In this document: one piece after another, positions 56,969 to 64,000 of the stretch
Layout: each line of letters starts with the position of its first letter
Numbering within the stretch: position 1 is the stretch's first letter
Origin: DATKCT01 sp035513055
GTDB taxonomy: Bacteria > Verrucomicrobiota > Verrucomicrobiia > Verrucomicrobiales > DEV007
DNA: 64,000 nucleotides
Direction: 5' to 3'
NCBI GenBank assembly: GCA_035513055.1
Contig: DATKCT010000162.1
Location: 43,284 to 107,283 of the forward strand
The notes under the pieces: generated by a model
What the model was told of the DNA's origin: nothing
Database searches by the model: none
The model's input: only the letters and a program-made list of their open reading frames with translations
Program-made: the position numbers and the translations under genes

Positions 56969-58912
56969 ATGTCCCAGCGATTCCTGCGTCACCTCCGCCT
57001 CCCAGCGCTTCCCGCCATCCTCGCCCTCAGCGCTGCCCTCCCCGCCCCCGCCCAGGACCCGCCCCCACTCATCCCCATGCGGGATTTCTTCCGCAACCCG
57101 GAGCAGTCGCGATTTCTCATCTCCCCCGACGGAACCCACTTTGCCTTCCTCGCGCCTTGGGAAAACCGGATGAACATCCACGTCCGCAAAATCGGCGAAG
57201 ATTCCGCCGTCCGCGTCACGGCCTCGACCGAACGCGACATCTTCGGTTATAGCTGGGCCAATCCGGGCCGCCTCGTCTATGTCCAGGACACCGGAGGCGA
57301 TGAAAACTTCCGCCTCTTCGCTGTGGATAAAGACGGCGCGAATCCCAAGGACCTCACTCCCTTCGACAAGGTCCGCGTCCAAATCGTCGACGATCTCAAG
57401 GACGACCCGGCTCACATGATTATAGCCCATAACCAGCGCGACGCCCGCGTCTTCGATGCCTACCGTATCAATATCGATACCGGCGACCTGGTGCGCATCG
57501 TCGAAAACCCGGGCAACTTCAGCTCCTACACCACCGATCACGAGGGAAAACTCCGCGTCGCCACAGCCGCCGACGGCGTCGCGACCAGCATCTTCTACCG
57601 AAGCGCCGAAGATCAACCCTTTCGCATGATCCTCCAAACCGACTTTCGAGAGTCCCTCGAACCGCTCTTCTTCACCTACGACAACGCCCGCCTCTACGCC
57701 TCTTCCAACATCGGCCGGGATCGAAGCGCCATCGTCATCTTTGATCCAGAAACCGGCAAAGAAGATGAACTCGTCTTCCAACACCCCGAAGTCGATGTGT
57801 CCGGTCTGCTCCGCTCCGACCAACGGAAGACGGTTACCGGCGCCTCTTTCGTCACCGACCGTCTCGAGCGCGTCTTCTTCGACGATGAACGCCGCCGGAT
57901 GCAGGACTTTCTCGAAGAACGTCTTCCCGAACTCCAGGTCGATGTGGTGGACGCCAGCCGCGACGAAACCAAGTTCCTCGTGCGCGCTTCCTCCGACCGC
58001 ACTCGTGGAGCCTATCACTTCTACGATCTCGCCGCCGGAACTCTCGAAAAGCTCGCCGACATCAGCCCCTGGCTGAATCCGGATCATCTCAGCGAAATGA
58101 AACCCATCCAGTTTAAGGCCCGCGACGGGCTCACCATCCACGGCTATCTGACCCTGCCCGCGGGCGCCTCCGGCCGGCTCCCCATGGTCGTCCATGTGCA
58201 CGGCGGTCCTTGGGCTCGCGACGTCTGGGGTTACCAACCCGAGGTCCAATTCTTGGCTAACCGTGGTTACGCAGTGTTCCAGATCAACTACCGCGGGTCC
58301 ACGGGCTACGGACGCGCCTTCTGGGAAGCCAGTTTCCGTGAATGGGGCCGCTCGATGCAAGACGACATCACCGACGGTGTCGTCTGGGCGATCGCCGAAG
58401 GCGTCGCAGATCCCGGTCGCGTCGGGATCTACGGCGGGTCCTACGGCGGTTACGCCACTCTCGCCGGACTGGCCTTCACCCCCGAACTCTACGCCTGCGG
58501 TGTCGATTACGTCGGCGTCGCCAATCTTCTCACGTTCATGGAGTCCATTCCGCCCTATTGGGAACAATACCGGAGCATGCTCTACGCCATGGTCGGCAAT
58601 CCTGAAACGGAAGAGGATCTCCTCCGCGCCGCCTCTCCCGTCTTCCACGCCCACCGCATCCGCGCTCCGCTCTTCATCGCCCAGGGCGCCAACGATCCCC
58701 GCGTCGCCAAGGCCGAGTCCGATCAGATGGTGGAGGCTCTCCGCCAGCGAGGTATCGAGGTTCCCTACCTGGTCAAAGACAACGAAGGTCATGGTTTCCA
58801 CAACGAAGAGAACCGCTTCGAATTCTACCGGGCCATGGAAGAATTCCTCGCCCGCCACCTCGGCGGCCGAGCCGAGGAAGCGCCCGCCGAACCCGCGTCC
58901 TCTCCACCCTAA
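56969..58912 (+). CDS. S9-family prolyl oligopeptidase-like serine peptidase, exported
   Basis: 647 aa from the ATG at 56969, with a signal peptide (about 1-28, ending APAQ). A propeller-like N-terminal half (about 45-370) is followed by an alpha/beta-hydrolase with the S9 nucleophile elbow GGSYGGYATL (catalytic Ser), IAQGANDPRVA (Asp) and NEGHGF (His). It is predicted to cleave short peptides after Pro or Ala in the periplasm. Together with the M28 peptidase and POT transporter it fits peptide scavenging. Confidence 0.93.
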   Translation: MSQRFLRHLRLPALPAILALSAALPAPAQDPPPLIPMRDFFRNPEQSRFLISPDGTHFAFLAPWENRMNIHVRKIGEDSAVRVTASTERDIFGYSWANPGRLVYVQDTGGDENFRLFAVDKDGANPKDLTPFDKVRVQIVDDLKDDPAHMIIAHNQRDARVFDAYRINIDTGDLVRIVENPGNFSSYTTDHEGKLRVATAADGVATSIFYRSAEDQPFRMILQTDFRESLEPLFFTYDNARLYASSNIGRDRSAIVIFDPETGKEDELVFQHPEVDVSGLLRSDQRKTVTGASFVTDRLERVFFDDERRRMQDFLEERLPELQVDVVDASRDETKFLVRASSDRTRGAYHFYDLAAGTLEKLADISPWLNPDHLSEMKPIQFKARDGLTIHGYLTLPAGASGRLPMVVHVHGGPWARDVWGYQPEVQFLANRGYAVFQINYRGSTGYGRAFWEASFREWGRSMQDDITDGVVWAIAEGVADPGRVGIYGGSYGGYATLAGLAFTPELYACGVDYVGVANLLTFMESIPPYWEQYRSMLYAMVGNPETEEDLLRAASPVFHAHRIRAPLFIAQGANDPRVAKAESDQMVEALRQRGIEVPYLVKDNEGHGFHNEENRFEFYRAMEEFLARHLGGRAEEAPAEPASSPP

Positions 58913-59017
58913 GGGCTGATGACAGCCTGGCCCACAACCATCGCAGGCCTGCCCTCCCTCGTCGCCCAGCCTGGCCCTCACGGGGCCTCTCCATCACAAC
59001 GCCCGTAGCCCATCACC

Positions 59018-59620
59018 CTAAAACTGGTAACCAAACCTCTCCACGTCCGCCGCATACCAACGCCCCACCAAACCGGCCGTTTCGTCGTCAAAATACTCAC
59101 GGTGACTCCGCCGGTTCGAAGCCTTCACATGAGGCAAGATCGCCTCTCTGCCGATTCGCCGGCAGACCTCTCCAAAATCCTCTTCCAATCGCTCAAACCG
59201 GCCCACATAATCCACCATAAGGTTCCCTTGTCCGTCCGCTATCCAATCCACTTGAGGCATAAACATTCTCGGCTTGTCCAAGAACAGCGGATTGCGATCC
59301 CCAAACACCAACCCAATCCACTTGCGAAAGGTCACCTCCTGCGACCGCAATCCGGTCTGGTCCCGTTCTCTCCTATAATGAAACTGGGAAACCACCCGAT
59401 CCCAGGGATTCCGCACGAAAGCGAAACTAAACTTGCTCTCCCACAAGCGGTTTCCCAGCGCTCGTCGCTGCTCCAGCGCTGTGACGTGCCCAAAGCGCAG
59501 ATTCAACGCCTTCTCCACACTGCTCCCTCCGGTTTTGTTGATGTGCACAAACAAATACTGTCGCGCCCAACGATCCTCCAGGGTCCGGCAAAAGGCCCAC
59601 AATGGACTCAGCAAATTCAT
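59018..59620 (-). CDS. Sulfotransferase-family protein
   Basis: 200 aa. Two sulfotransferase motifs can be seen: the PAPS 5'-phosphosulfate loop FVHINKTGGSSVEKAL (about 24-39) and the 3'-phosphate segment FAFVRNPWDRVVSQFHYRR (about 67-85). MVDYVGRFERLEEDF matches the second half of the Sulfotransfer_2 family. It probably transfers sulfate from PAPS to a carbohydrate; the acceptor is unknown. It is divergent from no gene and ends convergently with the S9 peptidase. Confidence 0.85.
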   Translation of the reverse strand: MNLLSPLWAFCRTLEDRWARQYLFVHINKTGGSSVEKALNLRFGHVTALEQRRALGNRLWESKFSFAFVRNPWDRVVSQFHYRRERDQTGLRSQEVTFRKWIGLVFGDRNPLFLDKPRMFMPQVDWIADGQGNLMVDYVGRFERLEEDFGEVCRRIGREAILPHVKASNRRSHREYFDDETAGLVGRWYAADVERFGYQF

Positions 59621-59648
59621 CGCGACCGGAAACCTTCCAGATCCTTCG

Positions 59649-60767
59649 CTAGGGTTCAGCGTGACGCGAACTCAATTGCACCGGACGCCGCCGCGCGCCC
59701 CATGTTCCCGGGCAGTCCTCGAACCGGCCGGGAATCACCTGCTCGCATCGCCCGCATGCGCCCGCCGCAATGCCGAATCGCCCCAACCGGTAACCATCCC
59801 GCTCCACCAACAACTCCCCGCAGTTCGGACACCATGTGCTTTGCGCCTCCGGATCGCGGATGTTCCCACAGTAAACATAACGGATCCCCTTGGAAAGCGC
59901 GATCCTCCGCGCTCTCCGCAGCGTCGCAGGCGGTGTGGCTTCCCGGTCCAACATGCGGAAATCCGGATGAAACGCCGTGAAATGCCACGGCACATCCAAG
60001 CCCAACTCCCCAGCCACCCATTCCGCCGCCCGGTGCAACTCCGCGTCGCTGTCGTTCGCTCCGGGAATCAACAGGGTCGTGATCTCGAACCATACCTGCG
60101 TTTCCCGCCGCAAATACACCAGCGTATCCAACACGGGTTGCAGTTGCCCAAAGGCAATCCGATGATAGAATTCCTCGGTGAACGCCTTAAGGTCAATATT
60201 CGCCGCATCCATCTCCCGGAAAAAGTCCGCCCGCGCGTCGTCCGTAATATAACCGGCCGACACCGCCGCCGCCGCCACGCCGCGTTCGCGGCAAGCCCGC
60301 GCGATGTCGATGGCATACTCGGCAAAGACGACCGGATCGTTGTAGGTAAAAGCCACCGAACGGCAGCCTAACTCCTGCGCCGCCCGCGCGATCTCCTCCG
60401 GGCCGGCCCGGTCCATCAGCCGGTCCATCTCCCGCGCTTTGCTGATATCCCAGTTTTGACAAAACCGGCAGCCCAGATTGCAGCCCGCCGTGCCGAACGA
60501 CAACACCGCTGTGCCGGGCAGATAGTGATTCAACGGTTTCTTTTCAATGGGATCGATGCAAAACCCGCTGCTCCGCCCGTAGGTGGTAAGTTGCATGCGA
60601 TTGCCCACGTTCTGGCGCACAAAACAGAACCCCCGCTGTCCTTCCCCAAGCTTGCAATACCTCGGACACAACCGGCACTCGATCCGGCCGCCCGGAATGG
60701 TCCGCCACCAACGCCCCGGAAAATTTTCGGGCGCGGCTTCGACTATTTCCGTGGCGACCATCTCCAC
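59649..60767 (-). CDS. amrS: Radical SAM enzyme of the AmmeMemoRadiSam system
   Basis: 372 aa. The radical SAM cluster motif is CNLGCRFCQNW (CxxxCxxC, about 95-103). ECRLCPRYCKLGEGQRGFCFVR near the N-terminus and CPNCGELL...CGRCEQVIPG near the C-terminus hold further Cys sets. SFGTAGCN, FTYNDPVVFAEYAIDIA and NIDLKAFTEEFYH are typical of AmrS. It is encoded beside MEMO1 and AMMECR1 domains in many genomes; the reaction is not established. It lies 12 bp after the fused partner gene. Confidence 0.92.
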   Translation of the reverse strand: MEMVATEIVEAAPENFPGRWWRTIPGGRIECRLCPRYCKLGEGQRGFCFVRQNVGNRMQLTTYGRSSGFCIDPIEKKPLNHYLPGTAVLSFGTAGCNLGCRFCQNWDISKAREMDRLMDRAGPEEIARAAQELGCRSVAFTYNDPVVFAEYAIDIARACRERGVAAAAVSAGYITDDARADFFREMDAANIDLKAFTEEFYHRIAFGQLQPVLDTLVYLRRETQVWFEITTLLIPGANDSDAELHRAAEWVAGELGLDVPWHFTAFHPDFRMLDREATPPATLRRARRIALSKGIRYVYCGNIRDPEAQSTWCPNCGELLVERDGYRLGRFGIAAGACGRCEQVIPGRFEDCPGTWGARRRPVQLSSRHAEP

Positions 60768-60779
60768 TATCTTATTACC

Positions 60780-62195
60780 CTACACCGGTTCCCCTATTTT
60801 CACGACCGAAAAGCGGAACAAGTCCACCGGCTCGCCAGCCCGCACGCCGGCCTTTCGTCGCACTGCAGCCAATTGCGCCGCAGCCGTTTCCAACCCTGCA
60901 ATCCCCGGCAACAACACCGATCGCCGGTCTCCCGCAGCCTTCAAGGCGAGGCCGAAACGGCGCGGATCCAAACTCTCCAGCCCGCTCACTGCTTCCATCT
61001 CTCCCAATACGCTGACCTCAAATCGAATGCCCTCGAGTTCCGCGGCAAGCAGAGGAGGGAACCGCGGATCCTCGAAAGCCGCCATCAACGCGCTCCGGCA
61101 CACTTCTTCGACCAGAGTTTCGCAAGCTGGTTCCAGACTCCCCACACATCCCCGCAGTTCGCCTTCCGCCGTCCACAATGTCACAAACACGCCGCCGTTT
61201 CGCACACCCGGTTCGCCTGCCTGTCCTCTGTCGACGGCGCCTTCTCCCGCCCACTTCAATCCCAGCCGCTCCGCCACGGCTCGCCGGCCGGATTCCAAAA
61301 GCACCGCAGCCCAATCGCCGGATTCTGCTTCCTCCGCATCTTCCCAATGGCCCAGATCTGCAGGGCGCGTCTCCACTTCCTCCGCATTCCTTTCCTGGTC
61401 ATCCCGGTGCAGCAAAGCCACCGCATACCCAACTCCAAAAGGGCCCTCATAAGACAGCAGAACGCGACCGTTGGAAGCAAAATTGCAAGCGCCCGCCGCC
61501 GCCAGAGTCGATTCCACCACGTCTTCACCCGCCTGCTCGACCATCCCGGCGTCCATCTGCGCAATGTCCCGGTAACGCCCCTCTTCGATCAGACGCACAA
61601 AGGCCCGGTCAAAGCGCGCACCCGCCGGGTCAAACCCACCCGGAGCACCGGGCGTGAGCCGGTGGCTCATGTCTCCGCTGGCCAGCACCGCCAACCGCCC
61701 TCCCCACAGGCCGCCCGCGGCCCGAAGCGCAGCCCCAAGATCGCCCCAACTCTCGCCCTCCGCCGTCCCCAAGCCCACCACTACGGTCTCCCCGCCCCAA
61801 CCCGCTTCCACCAGAAACCAGAGGGGAACCACCGCTCCATGGTCCAGTTCGCCGCCGGTGATTTCCCACCACAGCAAGCCTCCCGGACGCGACTGCTCCC
61901 GGAGCGCAGCCGCCAATCCCGTTGCCCTCGGAAGGTCGACGCCGGCCTGCGGAGCCCCAAACCGCCCCAAGGCGCCCCTCAGACGTTCCCCGCCCCAAAT
62001 CCCCAGCGCTCCAGCCCGCCTCGGTGAGTGAGGCGACACCACTGCCACCACGTCTGGATTCCACTTCGCCACCGCCCCCGCCAGGCGCCGCATCGCCTGC
62101 ACCGTCGAAGCCGCCTCCGCCTCCCGCCCACGGCCTACGCTGGGAACCACAACCGGCGGATGCGGCATCAAACAGGCCAGCCGGCTTCCTGACAT
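60780..62195 (-). CDS. AmmeMemoRadiSam fusion: MEMO1/extradiol-dioxygenase-like domain plus AMMECR1 domain
   Basis: 471 aa. Residues about 1-270 are a MEMO1/LigB-like domain (LACLMPHPPVVVPSVGRG, VVAVVSPHSPRR, ELDHGAVVPLWFL, LASGDMSHRL with possible metal-binding His). Residues about 290-465 are AMMECR1 (GVFVTLWTAEGELRGCVGSLEP, a hallmark, and ALMAAFEDPRFPPL, FEVSVLGEMEAV). Together with the radical SAM gene this gives all three components in two genes. The system is conserved in all domains of life, but its substrate is unknown. It is followed by amrS 12 bp downstream. Confidence 0.92.
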   Translation of the reverse strand: MSGSRLACLMPHPPVVVPSVGRGREAEAASTVQAMRRLAGAVAKWNPDVVAVVSPHSPRRAGALGIWGGERLRGALGRFGAPQAGVDLPRATGLAAALREQSRPGGLLWWEITGGELDHGAVVPLWFLVEAGWGGETVVVGLGTAEGESWGDLGAALRAAGGLWGGRLAVLASGDMSHRLTPGAPGGFDPAGARFDRAFVRLIEEGRYRDIAQMDAGMVEQAGEDVVESTLAAAGACNFASNGRVLLSYEGPFGVGYAVALLHRDDQERNAEEVETRPADLGHWEDAEEAESGDWAAVLLESGRRAVAERLGLKWAGEGAVDRGQAGEPGVRNGGVFVTLWTAEGELRGCVGSLEPACETLVEEVCRSALMAAFEDPRFPPLLAAELEGIRFEVSVLGEMEAVSGLESLDPRRFGLALKAAGDRRSVLLPGIAGLETAAAQLAAVRRKAGVRAGEPVDLFRFSVVKIGEPV

Positions 62196-62251
62196 GCTGG
62201 TCTTAGCAGCCCGCGAAGAACGCTCGGAGCCGCCCCATCAATAGCTGCGCC

Positions 62252-62602
62252 TTAAACATGCCCACGATCATGCCCGGCCCCCTGGCGCCCGCGCTCCCGA
62301 TAAACGAATAGACCCGATAGCGCCGCCAGCAGGAGTCCAAAGGCCACAAATAGGGCGTTGAAGGGCGGATGAAAGCCACCAACCACGATCAGCAGCCCCA
62401 AAACCCCGCTCATGATCCACCCATAACGGTTCGTCTTCTCCGGTCCCAGATCCAAGCAGCCGACCATGGTAAAGCCCAATACGAAAACGGCGACCCCCGC
62501 AATCAGCACAAAGGGCGCTCCCCCAGCCGCCAACAGGCATCCCCTTGTCAACCAGATCGCCATGCCCGCCAGCACCACCGTCGTCAGCGCAAGATTCTTC
62601 AT
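62252..62602 (-). CDS. Small membrane protein of unknown function
   Basis: 116 aa from the ATG at 62602 (a GTG at 62608 is in frame upstream). It has four hydrophobic segments (about 4-22, 26-46, 58-76 and 80-98) and a basic tail (YRERGRQGAGHDRGHV). No family recognised. It lies 56 bp before the AmmeMemoRadiSam genes in the same direction and could be co-transcribed, but no link is established. Confidence 0.6.
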   Translation of the reverse strand: MKNLALTTVVLAGMAIWLTRGCLLAAGGAPFVLIAGVAVFVLGFTMVGCLDLGPEKTNRYGWIMSGVLGLLIVVGGFHPPFNALFVAFGLLLAALSGLFVYRERGRQGAGHDRGHV

Positions 62603-62656
62603 CCCCACATCCTAGCCCGGTCCACTCCGCTTTCCAGCAGCAATCTCCAATCCCTT

Positions 62657-62760
62657 AACCCACTTTCCTCATACTCCTTCTGCTGTGGCGCGCTGGTTCT
62701 GCTGTGGCGCGCTGCGCCCCCATCCTGACTTCGCTCCGCTTGCCCGGGCTTTGAACAGGG
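62657..62760 (-). repeat. Dispersed repeat R2, copy b, with internal tandem duplication
   Basis: About 104 bp, inverted relative to copy a at 30371-30454. It is longer because the block TTCTGCTGTGGCGCGCTG occurs twice in tandem (62678-62695 and 62697-62714, 19-bp period). It starts 3 bp after the dacB stop and fills the gap to the small membrane protein gene. Confidence 0.8.
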
Positions 62761-62763
62761 CGC

Positions 62764-64000
62764 TCAAAGCCCCATCACCCGCTCCAGGATGCGCTCCTTC
62801 CATTCGCTCAACGCCGCCTCGTCCGGTTCTTGATGATTCACCATCAACACCAAGACCAACTCGCCCCGCGTCCGTGTCTCGACGTATCCAGCGTAGCCTC
62901 GCACCCGCGACATGGCCCCGCCTTTCCAGCGCACCCGTCCTTCCCGGTGCGCCGGCAGCGATGCATAAAACACTTCGCCATACGGTCCCCGGCGCACCTC
63001 CCGTAACAGGCGGGCCAAATCCAGCGGCCGGATCACATCCGCCCTCGCCAGCCCGCTCCCGTCCTCCATCCGAAGCCCCTCGAACTGCAGCCCCCGGCTC
63101 GCCCAATGCCTCTCGATGGCCTCGACCCCACGTTCCACACCCGCCCGCCGGGCTAGGAGCCGGTAACAACATTCCGCTTCCACATTATCGCTCACGAAAT
63201 GGAGATGACGCACAATCTCCTCCAGAGGAACCGACTCGTGTATCCGCAGGTCCACGGCGCCGGCCGGAAACTCGGAGGGGCTTTCTCCCCGTTCCCGCAA
63301 TTCCCGGTCCGTCAGCGCTTCTCCTCCCACCTCGACTCCCGCGTCCGACAAGGCCGCGCGCATCACGCTGGCCGCCTGCCGCGGAGGATCCGGCGTCGCC
63401 CCCGAAATGCCAAACTCCGCCGCCCCTGCCGGGACCGTGCCTGAAAACCGCACTTCCGTCCCGTAAGCGCTGGCAAACGCGCTGCCTCTATCGCCCGAAC
63501 CCTCCGGACCGGTCCTCATCCCGTTGATCAGCCTCACGCCGTAGGGCTCCGGCTCGACCCGCAACAACTCCGCCGCGTCGCCCGCTGACGTTCCAGGCCG
63601 GAAAACGGCCCTGTAACGGTTGTGATCCACGTTCAATCCAGCCGCCCCCGCCCCGTAGTAGTTGCCCACGTCTCCCCAGTTCCACGCCCCCGACAAAATC
63701 TCCTCCGGAAAAAATCGCGCGTCGCCGATCACGTCGCCCCTCACCTCTTTCAATCCCTCCGCCGCCAATTCCGTCGCCCACTCCCGCAGAACGCCGCTCT
63801 GCAACGCGGGATCGCCTCCACCCGTCACATAAAGATCCCCCTCCAGCACGCCGTCCGCATCCCAGCGCCCAGCCGCACGCAGCCGGGTAACAAACCGGAA
63901 CTCAGGCCCCAACACCTCCAATGCCGTCGCCGTCGTCACCACTTTCAAAGTCGACGCCGGTATCATCGCCCGGTCGGCCCGCAGCTCCGTCAGGGGCTCG
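62764..64000 (-). CDS. dacB: D-alanyl-D-alanine carboxypeptidase/endopeptidase (PBP4, S13 family), N-terminus cut by window edge
   Basis: The 5' end lies beyond the right edge. The frame stays open to base 64000. It shows MIPASTLKVVTTATAL with the S-x-x-K active site (STLK), LYVTGGGDPALQSGVL, FVSDNVEAECCYRLL (SxN, SDN) and WKGGAMSRVRGYAGYVETR (a KGG in the KTG position). It is a periplasmic penicillin-binding protein that trims or cleaves peptidoglycan. The KTG box is therefore KGG here, a variant worth noting. Confidence 0.92.
   Translation of the reverse strand, partial: EPLTELRADRAMIPASTLKVVTTATALEVLGPEFRFVTRLRAAGRWDADGVLEGDLYVTGGGDPALQSGVLREWATELAAEGLKEVRGDVIGDARFFPEEILSGAWNWGDVGNYYGAGAAGLNVDHNRYRAVFRPGTSAGDAAELLRVEPEPYGVRLINGMRTGPEGSGDRGSAFASAYGTEVRFSGTVPAGAAEFGISGATPDPPRQAASVMRAALSDAGVEVGGEALTDRELRERGESPSEFPAGAVDLRIHESVPLEEIVRHLHFVSDNVEAECCYRLLARRAGVERGVEAIERHWASRGLQFEGLRMEDGSGLARADVIRPLDLARLLREVRRGPYGEVFYASLPAHREGRVRWKGGAMSRVRGYAGYVETRTRGELVLVLMVNHQEPDEAALSEWKERILERVMGL

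Noticed and set aside
56909..58981. 690-codon open frame on the minus strand
   Set aside because: It is antisense to the S9 peptidase, whose motifs are complete, and shows no family signature.

Overview
This is a high-GC bacterial chromosome segment with densely packed genes and short operons whose genes often overlap by 4 bp (ATGA). The gene content suggests the PVC superphylum, most likely Verrucomicrobiota. It has a full peptidoglycan/division (dcw) cluster, which argues against most Planctomycetes. It also has a class I ribonucleotide reductase of the kind known from Chlamydia (no radical tyrosine in NrdB, several ATP-cones in NrdA), tandem DUF1080 domains and many di-haem c-type cytochromes. 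The lineage is inferred from gene content; there is no rRNA gene in the window.

Layout. 1-9.9 kb (minus): dcw cluster read right to left, mraZ-rsmH-ftsL-ftsI-murE-murF-mraY-murD-LysM protein, with a candidate MraZ operator and promoter at 9.80-9.85 kb. 9.9-11.9 kb: SulP anion transporter. 12.2-15.3 kb: large secreted M28 peptidase with an N-terminal propeller and C-terminal PDZ domain, followed by a lone sequence with the fold of an integron attC site. 15.5-20.5 kb: DUF4126 membrane protein and, divergently, two coupled dynamin-like GTPases. 20.8-27.6 kb (minus): a four-gene di-haem cytochrome operon, then gmk. 27.9-30.2 kb (minus): an amino-acid ABC binding protein and permease without an ATPase, then an FMN reductase. 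30.4-31.5 kb: a small methyltransferase gene between two dispersed repeats. 31.6-37.9 kb (plus): TolC-like protein, D-2-hydroxyacid dehydrogenase, MMPL/RND transporter, POT peptide transporter. 38-39 kb: two small secreted proteins, one with a clear terminator. 39.3-43.7 kb (minus): nrdB-nrdA. 44.1-48.3 kb (plus): dnaG-rpoD and a small membrane protein. 48.3-52.4 kb: KefB-type antiporter with CBS and PTS-EIIA-like domains, and a divergent secreted lactonase. 52.4-58.9 kb: class IV PLP enzyme, EamA transporter, KDPG aldolase, OsmC protein, DUF1080 protein, S9 peptidase. 59.0-62.2 kb (minus): sulfotransferase, then an AmmeMemoRadiSam pair (radical SAM enzyme plus a MEMO1-AMMECR1 fusion). 62.3-64.0 kb (minus): small membrane protein and a truncated dacB.

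The strongest leads outside housekeeping functions are five. (1) The cytochrome operon contains a ~145-residue domain twice, once alone and once fused to a cytochrome. (2) The tandem GTPases have degenerate G3/G4 motifs. (3) The ribonucleotide reductase lacks the radical tyrosine. (4) A lone attC-like site is present. (5) Three intergenic repeat families occur (R1, about 200 bp; R2, about 90 bp; R3, a palindromic 19-mer pair), each with two copies here. I found no tRNA or rRNA genes, no CRISPR array and no complete insertion sequence.
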